Positions 1 through 8,090 of a stretch of DNA of 64,000 bases are shown here, piece by piece. Below the pieces are notes generated by a model. That model was given only the letters and a program-made list of their open reading frames with translations, did not search any database and was not told where the DNA came from. The stretch is from Oscillospiraceae bacterium (lineage in GTDB: Bacteria > Bacillota > Clostridia > Oscillospirales > Ruminococcaceae), in NCBI GenBank assembly GCA_902363145.1, contig CABIZB010000007.1:41253-105252 (forward strand), in the 5' to 3' direction. Made by a program: the position numbers and the translations under genes. Within the stretch, counting starts at the first letter, position 1. Each line of letters starts with the position of its first letter.

Positions 1-130
1 CGTGTTGATTGTTCAGGTTCAGCAGAGCGATCCGGTACAGATCCTTGTAAACAAGGGAATAAAGTTCGGCAAACGCTCCGGCATCTCCCGCCTGTGCACG
101 TCTTACAGAGGCGGTAAAGTCCAAGCTCAT
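1..130 (-). CDS. RNA polymerase sigma factor, ECF type (N-terminal part only)
   Basis: Only the first 43 codons lie in the window; the gene runs off the left edge. The translation begins MSLDFTASVRRAQAGDAGAF and continues with AELYSLVYKDLYRIALLNLN, the usual start of sigma-70 region 2 in ECF factors (FxxLYxxxxxxLYRxA). Such factors bind core RNA polymerase and direct it to stress or envelope promoters. The ATG is at 130 on the minus strand, with a GAGGTGA ribosome site about 10 bases upstream. No anti-sigma gene can be seen because the downstream side is missing. Confidence 0.75.
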   Translation of the reverse strand, partial: MSLDFTASVRRAQAGDAGAFAELYSLVYKDLYRIALLNLNNQH

Positions 131-542
131 TGTATTGAATCACCTCGCACCCGCTTTTGCAGCAAAGCGGATTGATATGATCTCGTACCGAGTTTATATA
201 TATGCTCGCTCTTCTGAGCCCTGTCATATATATAGTGCAGATCTGCGTGCGTTTTGTTGCAGAGAATTTTTATGTTTGGATATTCTCACAATCCACCACT
301 GCATCAGATTTGATTTTTACTACACTTTGCACAATTTCGGCAGAGATCCGACAGAATTTTGCTTATTGGAAATATATCTTAGGCAAATAATGATCTTCAT
401 TTATGATCTGCGGCAATGCTATAAAAGCCGCAGAATCCGACCCGTTATACTTGGGCAATATATAGTTTATTTTACCCCAGATACGCTGTTATGTCAATAT
501 ATATGATGTAAATTATTTGGAAGATGATGGAAATAGGGAGCA
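131..542. other. AT-rich intergenic stretch without a recognisable gene
   Basis: About 410 bases between the sigma factor start and the small peptide promoter. The open frames here have no ribosome site, no domain and odd composition. A short inverted repeat of TATATATATG and CATATATATA lies near 193-238. The stretch probably holds the sigma factor promoter, but I cannot place it. Confidence 0.5.
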
Positions 543-571
543 TTAACGGATTTTGCCGAAAATGGTATAAT
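543..571 (+). promoter_or_regulatory. Putative sigma-A promoter of the small peptide gene
   Basis: TTAACG at 543-548 and TATAAT at 566-571 are 17 bases apart. The -10 is perfect and the -35 weak. It lies 53 bases before the GTG of the 36-residue peptide. Confidence 0.5.
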
Positions 572-623
572 TATTTTGCTGCCTTACTCCTATCCGCTTA
601 ACCGCTGAGATGAGGTGATAGCG

Positions 624-734
624 GTGGACATATTCACTTTTACTATTTCGTTTCTTATTTCCGTTGAAGCAGGTGTTGTCGGCAATTATTTGTATGACAG
701 CATCGGCAATTGGCTGGACGGAAATAAGAAGTAA
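624..734 (+). CDS. Small hydrophobic peptide (36 aa), possible type I toxin-like or membrane peptide
   Basis: GTG start with a good ribosome site (GAGGTGA) 6-8 bases upstream. The product is one hydrophobic segment (residues about 2-22: DIFTFTISFLISVEAGVVG) followed by NYLYDSIGNWLDGNKK, so a single membrane span with a short charged tail. Peptides ending in a W-L-D motif like this are common in Clostridia and mostly uncharacterised; some small hydrophobic firmicute peptides belong to type I toxin-antitoxin pairs. A perfect 21-bp hairpin follows directly. The good ribosome site, the promoter and the terminator support a real gene; function unknown. Confidence 0.6.
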   Translation: MDIFTFTISFLISVEAGVVGNYLYDSIGNWLDGNKK

Positions 735-751
735 AACAAAAAGGCAGTCAG

Positions 752-800
752 CACAAAAGAACGCCCTCGGAGGTCGCAACTCCGAGGGCGTTCTTTTGTG
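752..800 (+). terminator. Perfect 21-bp hairpin after the small peptide
   Basis: Arms 752-772 and 780-800 are exact reverse complements around a 7-base loop. The upper stem is GC-rich (CGCCCTCGGAG) and the lower part is CACAAAAGAA/TTCTTTTGTG, so it can terminate on either strand. Confidence 0.8.
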
Positions 801-892
801 ATCCGAATGGAACACTCATTTCTTTTCGTGATAATTATACCACGTACATATATTTTTTTCAAGCAATAAAAAATTATTCCGCAGGCAAAGCA

Positions 893-933
893 AGCAAAAA
901 AAGAAAACCGTTTCAACTATTGTCGAAACGGTT
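893..933 (-). terminator. Rho-independent terminator of tRNA-fMet
   Basis: Stem AACCGTTTC (906-914) with GAAACGGTT (925-933), followed on the minus strand by TTTTCTTTTTTTGC just after the tRNA CCA end. Confidence 0.8.
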
Positions 934-935
934 GT

Positions 936-1012
<77 letters not shown>

Positions 1013-1044
1013 ATATTTTAAGCACTTTACCTGAGTGCTTAATT

Positions 1045-1073
1045 ATTATAGCACAATAATGCTCACTTGTCAA
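1045..1073 (-). promoter_or_regulatory. Consensus promoter of tRNA-fMet
   Basis: On the minus strand TTGACA (1068-1073) and TATAAT (1045-1050) are separated by exactly 17 bases. A small AAGCACT/AGTGCTT hairpin lies between promoter and tRNA. Confidence 0.85.
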
Positions 1074-1150
1074 TACCTTTTTGAAAAAAATTTTTCAACG
1101 CAAAAAATACCATATACTATATAAATATGCGCCCTGTTTGACTTTGCTCC

Positions 1151-2023
1151 TCAGCCGCCGTAGCAGATATGTTCGCTGCGGTCTATCCTGTGTTCTATGC
1201 TCATTTCTCCGAAGCCGAAAAGGGCATAAAAGGGCTTGATGTTGTCGCCGCCGCTTACGATGCCGTTTTCCACACTCAGGTCGGATATCCATGTGCAGTC
1301 CACATAATACCACTGACCGTCCAGCGCAACAGCGTTCCATGTGTGATTTGCGGGAGCTTCCGCCAGCTGCGCTCTGCTGTAGCCCTCGCTGGAGGAGCCG
1401 CCTTTAAGGTAAAGGCAATATATCCCCTGGCTGTGGCACAGCGCCGAATAAAAATTGGCAAAGCCGCCGCAGGTGGTTTTCATTCCGTTGTTCAGTATGG
1501 CCTCAAGAGATATTATGCTCAGATCTGCGGAATTATGCGCCGCATCATGATCATATGCGATATTCTGCCCCGTCCACATCGCAAGGGCATATGCCTTGCT
1601 GTAATCATCGGTGCAGCCGTCGCATACGGAATCGGATATGGCTTTTATCTGCATCATTATCTCAGCCGCAGTTTCATCATCGCCGCTTTCGGTGATATAG
1701 AGCCTGCAAAGCTCGGGGGCGGGGACTGTGGGGTTAAGGGCAAGGTACTCGTTTATGTCGATAACGCTCTCGATAGGCTCAAAAGTGCCGTATGGCGTGG
1801 TATATTCGCTTTTGTCGTTTATGACCTGAGCAGGAGCATATGCCGCAAAGCACTTTTCCTTTGCCCTTGTCTGCTTTGCCTCATAGACCGCTTCACGGTC
1901 GGAAGGATACACCTCGGGGGTTCTGTTTACATAAACAATGGCAGCAGAAATGGCTGCGGCTGTGAGAAGCAGCGCAATAACAGCAATTATTAAGTTAAGA
2001 TCGCTTTTTTTGATCTGCTTCAT
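1151..2023 (-). CDS. Membrane-anchored transglutaminase-like domain protein
   Basis: A 290-residue protein with an N-terminal membrane segment (about 10-32, LNLIIAVIALLLTAAAISAA), so probably tethered outside the membrane. The C-terminal half has the transglutaminase/protease core: Cys in TTCGGFANFYSALC, His in NHTWNAV and Asp in YVDCTW, in the usual order of the Cys-His-Asp triad. In Clostridia such proteins are thought to act as extracellular cysteine peptidases or crosslinking enzymes; the substrate is unknown. It is a single gene with ribosome site AGAAAGG before the ATG. The active-site signature makes the family call firm, the role open. Confidence 0.8.
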   Translation of the reverse strand: MKQIKKSDLNLIIAVIALLLTAAAISAAIVYVNRTPEVYPSDREAVYEAKQTRAKEKCFAAYAPAQVINDKSEYTTPYGTFEPIESVIDINEYLALNPTVPAPELCRLYITESGDDETAAEIMMQIKAISDSVCDGCTDDYSKAYALAMWTGQNIAYDHDAAHNSADLSIISLEAILNNGMKTTCGGFANFYSALCHSQGIYCLYLKGGSSSEGYSRAQLAEAPANHTWNAVALDGQWYYVDCTWISDLSVENGIVSGGDNIKPFYALFGFGEMSIEHRIDRSEHICYGG

Positions 2024-2287
2024 TTTTCAGCCTTTCTGCATAATTTCATTTGCTATACTAAGGATCTGTCATAAGTTGCAATAATTTTTGATAAATACCT
2101 ATGATTATTCTACACGGCAAATATTATTTCAATATGAATATGCTGAGTAGTTTTTGGAAAATTAAGCTTAACAAGCCTATTTCCTGCGCTGATGCACAAA
2201 ATATCATCTTTCGGGAACAAATAAGCTATTGTACATATATGCTTTTTAAGTTATAATTATAGCAATGTAAATTTTCTTCCGCACCCC
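2024..2287. other. Intergenic region between divergent genes
   Basis: AT-rich spacer between the transglutaminase gene and the promoter of the DXS-like gene. I see no gene or clear RNA here; it should hold the transglutaminase promoter. Confidence 0.5.
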
Positions 2288-2318
2288 TTGACTTAAAGTC
2301 GGCTTTAAGTATTACAAT
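2288..2318 (+). promoter_or_regulatory. Promoter with an inverted-repeat operator for the DXS-like gene
   Basis: TTGACT at 2288-2293 and TACAAT at 2313-2318 form a promoter with a long 19-base spacer. Inside the spacer lies ACTTAAAG-TCGG-CTTTAAGT (2291-2310), a perfect 8-bp inverted repeat overlapping the -35. A long spacer filled by a palindrome is the layout of a repressor or MerR-type activator site. The regulator is not identifiable from here. Confidence 0.6.
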
Positions 2319-2383
2319 ATTATACAAGGGCATGATATATCGTGCTGTACTATAACAATGTAATTTAAACAGGAGGAAAATTT

Positions 2384-4135
2384 ATGCTGCTTGAAAAGAT
2401 CAACAAACCTTCGGATATCAAAACCTTTACCGCTGACGAGCTTAACACCCTTGCGGGCGAGATGAGAGATGCACTTCTCTTCAAACTCAGCAGGCACGGC
2501 GGTCACTGCGGCCCCAATCTGGGCATGGTGGAAGCTGTAATTGCTCTGCACTATGTTTTCGACTCACCTGTTGATAAAATGGTGTTCGATGTGTCTCACC
2601 AGAGCTATTGCCACAAGATGCTCACAGGAAGAAAGGACGCTTTCCTTTACGCTGACCATCTGGACGATGTTTCGGGATATACCGAGCCTTCCGAGAGCGA
2701 GCACGACTTCTTTACTATCGGTCACACCTCCACTTCTATAAGCCTGGCAAGCGGTCTTGCAAAAGCCCGTGACCTTAAAGGTGAAAAGGGCAATGTTATC
2801 GCAGTTATCGGCGACGGCTCACTCAGCGGCGGAGAGGCTATGGAAGGTCTCGACTTTGCAGGCGAGATGAAGGGCAATTTCATCATCGTTGTAAATGACA
2901 ATGATATGTCCATTGCCGAAAATCACGGTGGTATCTACAAAAACCTCAGGCTGCTGAGAGAAACCAAGGGAAAGAGCGAATGCAATCTTTTCCGTGCAAT
3001 GGGTCTTGACTATGTTTTCGTTGAGAACGGCAATGACATTCCCTCGCTTATTGATGCGTTCAGATGCGTTAAGGACAGCACAATTCCTGTTGTAGTCCAC
3101 ATCGTTACCGAAAAGGGCAGAGGATACGCTCCCGCTGTGGCAAACAAGGAGCAGTGGCACTGGTGTATGCCCTTTGACCCCGAGACAGGCAAGCCCCTTT
3201 TCACCGCTGACGGTGAGGATTACGGCACAATAACCGCTGACTTCCTTATGAAGAAGATGAAAGCGGACAAGTCCGTATGCGCCATAACCTCGGGCACTCC
3301 CATGGTAATGGGCTTTGATGCCCAAAAGCGCAAAGAGGCAGGCAGCCAGTTCATCGACGTGGGCATTGCCGAGGAGCACGCCGTTGCTCTTGCATCGGGA
3401 ATTGCCGCAAACGGCGGAAAGCCCTTCTACGGCGTTTACAGCTCATTCGTTCAGCGCACCTATGACCAGATGTCCCAGGACCTCTGCATCAACAACAATT
3501 CTGCTGCTATTGCAGTGTTTGCTGCTTCCGTTTACGGAATGAACGATGTAACTCACCTTGGAATTTTTGATATCCCAATGCTGTCAAATATCCCGAACCT
3601 TGTATATCTTGCTCCCGTTACCAAGGAAGATTATCTTGCCATGATAGACTGGGCTGTTGAACAGAACGAACACCCCGTTGCAGTCCGTGTTCCCGCAAGC
3701 GTTATCTCCGACGGAAAGCCTGTAGCAAAGAATTTCAGCAAGCTCAACAAGTATGAAGTCACCGAGCAGGGCAGCAGTGTGGCAATAATCGCACTGGGCA
3801 GCTTCTACGGTCTCGGTCAGCAGGCAGCAAAGGCTATTGAGAGCAGAACAGGCAAAAAGCCCACTCTCATAAATCCCTATTTTATCACAGGCACAGACGA
3901 TGAACTGCTGGAAAAGCTGAAAGCAGACCACTCCGTTGTTATCACTCTGGAGGACGGTATCCTGAACGGCGGCTTCGGCGAGAAGATCGCACGCTTCTAC
4001 GGCAATTCAGATATGAAGGTGCTGTGCTACGGCCTCAGGAAAGAATTTCTCGACAGATATGACGCAGGTGAGGTAATGAAAGCAAACCGCCTCACTCCCG
4101 ATCAGATCGCCGAGGACGTTATAAATACACTTTAA
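2384..4135 (+). CDS. 1-deoxy-D-xylulose-5-phosphate synthase-like ThDP enzyme, divergent paralogue
   Basis: 583 residues, shorter than the usual 620 or so of DXS. The order of motifs is that of DXS: HGGHCGPNLG (about 38-47), the ThDP-binding GDG (143-145) leading to VVNDNDMSI (169-176), the catalytic Glu in DVGIAEEHA (325-333), VYSSFVQRTYDQ (351-362) and THLG (390-393). DXS condenses pyruvate and glyceraldehyde 3-phosphate for isoprenoid and thiamine synthesis. Odd points: the DRAG motif ahead of the conserved His is replaced by ASVYGMND, and the later YPRG is VRVPAS, so arginines expected to hold the substrate phosphate are lacking. It may be a second transketolase-like enzyme with another substrate. 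Start ATG follows AGGAGG. It has a promoter with an operator and a GH43 gene 49 bases downstream. Confidence 0.75.
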   Translation: MLLEKINKPSDIKTFTADELNTLAGEMRDALLFKLSRHGGHCGPNLGMVEAVIALHYVFDSPVDKMVFDVSHQSYCHKMLTGRKDAFLYADHLDDVSGYTEPSESEHDFFTIGHTSTSISLASGLAKARDLKGEKGNVIAVIGDGSLSGGEAMEGLDFAGEMKGNFIIVVNDNDMSIAENHGGIYKNLRLLRETKGKSECNLFRAMGLDYVFVENGNDIPSLIDAFRCVKDSTIPVVVHIVTEKGRGYAPAVANKEQWHWCMPFDPETGKPLFTADGEDYGTITADFLMKKMKADKSVCAITSGTPMVMGFDAQKRKEAGSQFIDVGIAEEHAVALASGIAANGGKPFYGVYSSFVQRTYDQMSQDLCINNNSAAIAVFAASVYGMNDVTHLGIFDIPMLSNIPNLVYLAPVTKEDYLAMIDWAVEQNEHPVAVRVPASVISDGKPVAKNFSKLNKYEVTEQGSSVAIIALGSFYGLGQQAAKAIESRTGKKPTLINPYFITGTDDELLEKLKADHSVVITLEDGILNGGFGEKIARFYGNSDMKVLCYGLRKEFLDRYDAGEVMKANRLTPDQIAEDVINTL

Positions 4136-4146
4136 AATTCAGTATG

Positions 4147-4184
4147 GCGGAGTAACCGTCCTGCTGACGAAAGGACGGTTTCTT
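4147..4184 (+). promoter_or_regulatory. Hairpin between a GGCGGAG ribosome site and the GH43 start codon
   Basis: AACCGTCCT (4154-4162) pairs with AGGACGGTT (4172-4180), ending four bases before the ATG at 4185. A ribosome-site-like GGCGGAG lies just before the hairpin. Folding would bring it near the ATG while hiding the internal AAAGGA. Confidence 0.5.
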
Positions 4185-5522
4185 ATGTCAAATCCATACC
4201 TTCCCAAGTGGGAATATATCCCCGACGGCGAGCCGAGAGTTTTCGGCGACCGCATATACGTTTACGGCTCCCACGACAACGCAGGCTCGGACAGCTTCTG
4301 CGACTATGTGCTCAAATGCTGGAGCGCTCCCCTTAACGATCTGTCAAAATGGACATGCCACGGCGAGATATTCCGCACAAAAGCCGAGAAAGACCGTCCT
4401 GCCAATACCGACTGGACAGGGGAGAACAATCAGCTTTTTGCTCCCGATGTCGTGGAAAAGGACGGCAAGTACTATTTATATGCCTATATCATCAACGCCA
4501 CAGGCTGCGTAGGCGTAAGCGACCGTCCCGAGGGGCCTTTCAAGCTCCTGAGCAAATATAAATACACCGTTCCCGATGAGATATGCTGTAACGGCTGGTT
4601 CATCGACCCGGGCGTGCTTGTTGACGACGACGGCAGAGTATATATCTACTGTGGCTTTGAACGCTCCTTTATGGCGGAAGTTTCCCAGAATATGTACGAG
4701 ATAAGCGGCGATACCGTTATCGAGCACATTATCCCCATAGTTCCCGACAATGAGCATGGCTTTGCGGAAAAGGAAAGCCTGTTCTTTGAGGCCTGCTCGC
4801 CGAGAAAAATAAACGGCACATATTATCTCATCTATTCACCAAAGCAGGGAAGCCGCCTTGCATATGCCACCTCCGATAAACCCACAGGCCCGTTCACATA
4901 CCGTGGCTATATCGTGGATAACGGCGTTGACTACCCGGGCGGAAACGACCACGGCTCCGTTGCCTGCATAAACGGTCAGTGGTACATATTCTACCACAGA
5001 ATGACCAACGGCACTATAATGTCAAGGCGTGGCTGCGTGGAAAGAATCGAAATTCTCCCCGACGGCACTATCCCGCCCGTGGAAATGACCTCTCTCGGAT
5101 TTGAAGAGGCACTCAATCCTTATGAGATAACTCCCGCTGATATTGCCTGCGTACTTAAAGGCGGCTCAACCATCATCGAAAAGAATGTGTTTGAGAGGGT
5201 CATAATCAATATCACAGACGGCTGCGAAATAGGCTACAAATATTATGATTTCGGCGATGACTTTACGGGAAAAAATATGGAATTTTCAGCTGATATCATC
5301 GGCTGCGGCTGTGACTGCACCGTTCACATCTTTGCGGACGACGAGGAGATAGGCTCCTTTGATGTGGGCAGAAACGGCGGAATCATCACCTGCCCCGTAA
5401 AATGCGTAACGGGAAGGCACGCTGTATATTTAAAGGTATCATCACCCTACAGCGGCTGGACAGGGGAGTATTTCAAGGCAAGAGATCTGTTCAATCTCCG
5501 CTCATTTGTGTTCATGAAATAG
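4185..5522 (+). CDS. Glycoside hydrolase family 43 with C-terminal beta-sandwich region
   Basis: 445 residues without a signal peptide, so probably cytoplasmic. The first 310 residues show the five-bladed GH43 pattern: PDGEPRVFGDRIYVYGSHD near the start (base region), WFIDPGVLVDDDGRVYIYCG (about 140-160, pKa modulator Asp), FFEACSPRKINGTYYLIYS (about 200-218, acid Glu) and YPGGNDHGSVACINGQWYIFYHR. Residues about 320-445 resemble a carbohydrate-binding beta-sandwich. GH43 enzymes cleave arabinose or xylose from plant polysaccharides; a cytoplasmic form would act on imported oligosaccharides. It follows the DXS-like gene closely and may be co-transcribed. The exact substrate cannot be told. Confidence 0.85.
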   Translation: MSNPYLPKWEYIPDGEPRVFGDRIYVYGSHDNAGSDSFCDYVLKCWSAPLNDLSKWTCHGEIFRTKAEKDRPANTDWTGENNQLFAPDVVEKDGKYYLYAYIINATGCVGVSDRPEGPFKLLSKYKYTVPDEICCNGWFIDPGVLVDDDGRVYIYCGFERSFMAEVSQNMYEISGDTVIEHIIPIVPDNEHGFAEKESLFFEACSPRKINGTYYLIYSPKQGSRLAYATSDKPTGPFTYRGYIVDNGVDYPGGNDHGSVACINGQWYIFYHRMTNGTIMSRRGCVERIEILPDGTIPPVEMTSLGFEEALNPYEITPADIACVLKGGSTIIEKNVFERVIINITDGCEIGYKYYDFGDDFTGKNMEFSADIIGCGCDCTVHIFADDEEIGSFDVGRNGGIITCPVKCVTGRHAVYLKVSSPYSGWTGEYFKARDLFNLRSFVFMK

Positions 5523-6367
5523 AAGCTCAGCAGACTATTAAAAGAGCCGGCACAAATAAACACAAAGGTAAAAAGTTTAGTCCACCTTTTCAAAGGTGGC
5601 AGGGGTCAAGGGGGCGGCGCCACCTTGTCGCCCTTGCCGCAGTGGTAAACTACGTTTACCTACGAAATCCGTTCGTTTGCGGTAAGAATAATCAAACCGA
5701 CAGCGGACAAATAAGAAAATCCATAAAGCCGCCTGCACCGAAAATTCAAAGTCTCACAAATGATAATAATATCTCAAATAAACTAAAAACTTTATTATGC
5801 AGGCGGCTTGAAACTGAGAGATGTTCCGTCAGGAACGGCGATTTCAGTTTCCGCCGATAGGCGCAGGTACGGACATATCTGCATACCATTTTAATCTGTC
5901 CGTACCTAATGCAAAGGAGACACCACCAGGTGGGAAGTATTAACCAAAGGTTAATTAAACTAAAGCAAGGGCAAAAAACGGCTTTCCCCTTCCCCCTGAT
6001 GGTTTCTCCGTGCATTTGCAAAAGGCAAGCACTCACTCTTCCTTACACCCCTATTCCCATCCGTTTTTTATCCCCCTACATTTTGCTTGCCGCCGTGTCC
6101 GAACCCCGTTCATCTATTTGCACTCACTTATATAGCCACGTTTACGGACTTTGCTTCACCCCGTTCTTTTATTTGCTGTTCTTTTTTTATATGAGAGCAA
6201 TTTTATAAATGTGTGCTTTTACCGCCGTGTATTTCATTTGTGGATTGGCTGACAGTTTTTTCTCAACATCGACCTAAAGATATACTATATAAAATACAAA
6301 ATAACATGACATGAAAAAATTCCCGTGGATTTTGTCCCACAAGCGGGGGAAAATTTGAAAAAAGGGC
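5523..6367. other. Non-coding region with a family 1 repeat copy
   Basis: About 845 bases without a credible gene. Its left half (about 5535-5724) resembles in reverse orientation the sequence at about 16235-16370, flanking the other long copy of the same repeat. The right half, 5910-6367, is pyrimidine-rich and shows no gene or clear structure before the rpmG promoter. Confidence 0.6.
5725..5906 (-). repeat. Interspersed repeat family 1, copy A
   Basis: AAAGCCGCCTGCA (5725) ... TGCAGGCGGCTT, then GAAACTGA...TTCAGTTTC with an inner hairpin GTTCC/GGAAC, then GGCGCAGGTACGGAC. The end forms a further inverted repeat GGTACGGACA (5866-5875) and TGTCCGTACC (5897-5906). It is related to 16081-16230 and 32781-32898 and lies in the opposite orientation. 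Confidence 0.75.
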
Positions 6368-6396
6368 TTGACAAAACGATTTCTATATGTTATGAT
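6368..6396 (+). promoter_or_regulatory. Consensus promoter of the rpmG-secE-nusG-rplKA operon
   Basis: TTGACA (6368-6373), a 17-base spacer, then TATGAT (6391-6396). A leader of about 127 bases follows, with a possible hairpin built from GGGGT...TGCGC and GCGCACCCC (about 6413-6451). Confidence 0.85.
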
Positions 6397-6529
6397 AAAA
6401 ATACCTCTTTATGGGGTTTATTTTTTTGCGCTTATTTTTGGCGCACCCCCATGGACGGGCATTCCGTCAGAGAGGGAGGCAGTGGAAAGAATTTGTCTTT
6501 CCTAAACAGTATTAACAGGAGGTGCCGAT

Positions 6530-6679
6530 ATGAGAGTAAAGGTAACATTGGCTTGCACAGAGTGCAAACAGCGCAACTACAACACAAAGAAAAACAAGAA
6601 GAACGATCCCGACAGACTTGAGATGAACAAGTACTGCAAGTTCTGCAAGAAGCATACTCTTCACAGAGAAACTAAGTAA
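6530..6679 (+). CDS. rpmG: Ribosomal protein bL33
   Basis: 49 residues beginning [19 protein letters not shown] and ending [16 protein letters not shown]. The two CxxC pairs show the zinc-binding form of bL33, a 50S subunit protein near the E site. Ribosome site AGGAGG sits 7 bases before the ATG. First gene of rpmG-secE-nusG-rplK-rplA, an order common in Clostridia. Confidence 0.95.
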   Translation: MRVKVTLACTECKQRNYNTKKNKKNDPDRLEMNKYCKFCKKHTLHRETK

Positions 6680-6692
6680 GGGGCTGATTTGA

Positions 6693-6959
6693 ATGGCAGA
6701 TAAGAAGTCCGCAGCAAAAGCAGAAACCAAGCCTGCCAAGAAGCCTCAGGCAAAAACAGTCAAAAAGCCTAACAAAGTTGTAAAGTACTTTAAGGATCTC
6801 AAGAGTGAGTTCAAGAAGGTCGTTTGGCCTTCCAAGAAAACTGTCGTTAACAACACCTCAGTCGTTCTTGTTGCAATGATATTCAGCGGTCTGGCTATCT
6901 GGGGAATCGACTCAGCATTCGCAGCCGCACTCAAGGGTCTTCTTAATCTGGTAGGCTGA
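6693..6959 (+). CDS. secE: Preprotein translocase subunit SecE
   Basis: 88 residues: a Lys/Ala/Pro-rich cytoplasmic tail (1-45), the conserved amphipathic stretch KYFKDLKSEFKKVVWPSKK (about 31-49) and one membrane helix (about 55-85). SecE clamps the SecY channel. The single-span short form is usual outside the proteobacteria. It lies 13 bases after rpmG and 47 before nusG. Confidence 0.95.
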   Translation: MADKKSAAKAETKPAKKPQAKTVKKPNKVVKYFKDLKSEFKKVVWPSKKTVVNNTSVVLVAMIFSGLAIWGIDSAFAAALKGLLNLVG

Positions 6960-7006
6960 TTTTCTGAAAACGGTTTTCAAAAATACTACAAAGGATGGTT
7001 GAAAAT

Positions 7007-7543
7007 ATGTCAGAGGCAGCAAAATGGTACGTTATTCACACCTACTCGGGATACGAAAACAAGGTTGCTCAGACGATCCTTAAGGTTGTGGAAAACCGTA
7101 AGCTTCACGATCTCATTCCCGAAGTCAGAGTTCCTACCGAAATGGTAATGGAAAAGAATGACAAGGACGAAATGCGTGAGGTGGAGCGCAAAATTTTCCC
7201 CGGCTATGTTCTGGTGAAAATGATCCTTACCGATGACAGCTGGTATGTTGTAAGAAATACACGAGGCGTTACGGGCTTTGTCGGCCCCGGAAGCAAGCCT
7301 GTTCCTCTCAGCGAGAAAGAGGTTGCGGCTCTCGGCGTAGATCACGGCGTAAAGGCTGCAGAGGCAGATTTCAAGATCGGAGACAGGGTGAAGATCACCA
7401 CGGGTCCTATGGAGGGCTTTATCGGAGAGGTAAAGGCTATCAGCTCCGAGGACAACACCGTAGATGTTTCCGTTTCAATGTTCGGAAGAGAAACTCTTGC
7501 TACACTGGATATTTCCCAGGTCAGGGTTTCGGACGAATTCTAA
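7007..7543 (+). CDS. nusG: Transcription termination/antitermination factor NusG
   Basis: 178 residues. The NGN domain starts AKWYVIHTYSGYENKVA and contains KIFPGYVLVKM; the C-terminal KOW domain is DRVKITTGPMEGFIGEV. NusG binds RNA polymerase and couples it to Rho or the ribosome. I chose ATG 7007 because the in-frame ATG at 6995 overlaps the ribosome site AAAGGATGG. Codon use is that of a highly expressed gene. Confidence 0.95.
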   Translation: MSEAAKWYVIHTYSGYENKVAQTILKVVENRKLHDLIPEVRVPTEMVMEKNDKDEMREVERKIFPGYVLVKMILTDDSWYVVRNTRGVTGFVGPGSKPVPLSEKEVAALGVDHGVKAAEADFKIGDRVKITTGPMEGFIGEVKAISSEDNTVDVSVSMFGRETLATLDISQVRVSDEF

Positions 7544-7602
7544 TTTAAAAGTTCTGGTCCGTATGGATATCATGCGGCATACGATTTATGGAGGTGTGCA
7601 TT

Positions 7603-8028
7603 ATGGCACAGAAAGTAGTTGGCTTAATCAAGCTTCAGATCGCAGCAGGTAAGGCTACACCTGCTCCCCCTGTTGGCCCTGCACTCGGTCAGCACGGTGT
7701 AAATATCATGGCATTCACCAAGGAATTCAATGAGAGAACCAAGAACGATATCGGTCTTATCATTCCTGTAGTTATCACAGTTTATGCAGACCGTTCCTTC
7801 TCCTTCATTACTAAGACTCCTCCGGCTGCTGTTCTCATCAAGAAGGCAATCAACCTTCAGAGCGGTTCCGGCGTTCCCAACAAGACCAAGGTCGGCAAGA
7901 TCACCAAGGAGCAGATCAGAAAGATCGCTGAGACCAAGATGCCTGACCTCAACGCTGCTAACATTGACAGCGCAATGAGCATGATCGCAGGTACTGCACG
8001 CTCCATGGGCGTAGAGGTTGTTGACTGA
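7603..8028 (+). CDS. rplK: Ribosomal protein uL11
   Basis: 141 residues, full length, with [22 protein letters not shown] near the N terminus (thiostrepton-site domain) and the C-terminal rRNA-binding domain ending [12 protein letters not shown]. It forms the 50S stalk base and the RelA-sensing centre. ATG 7603 follows GGAGGTG; the ATG at 7588 is too close to that site. Codon bias is strong (GCT, AAG, GTT). Confidence 0.96.
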   Translation: MAQKVVGLIKLQIAAGKATPAPPVGPALGQHGVNIMAFTKEFNERTKNDIGLIIPVVITVYADRSFSFITKTPPAAVLIKKAINLQSGSGVPNKTKVGKITKEQIRKIAETKMPDLNAANIDSAMSMIAGTARSMGVEVVD

Positions 8029-8043
8029 GTTAAGCTTGAGTAA

Positions 8044-8071
8044 AGTGGGAGGATATTTCCGATTGACCACT
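8044..8071 (+). promoter_or_regulatory. rplK-rplA intergenic RNA stem, possible L1 binding site
   Basis: AGTGGGAGG ... GACCACT forms a stem AGTGG/CCACT with purine-rich GGGAGG on one side. A similar GTGGGAGG...ACCAC element lies between rplK and rplA in many bacteria. It may be the site of feedback by L1, which is inferred from position and motif. Confidence 0.5.
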
Positions 8072-8090
8072 GATAGGAGGAAAATAAATA

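Noticed and set aside
135..506. Open frame of 123 codons upstream of the small peptide
   Set aside because: No ribosome site, no domain, and Tyr/Cys/Ile-rich composition of non-coding AT-rich DNA.
1169..1993. Long plus-strand frame of 274 codons
   Set aside because: It lies opposite the transglutaminase gene, which has clear active-site motifs and a ribosome site; the plus frame has neither.
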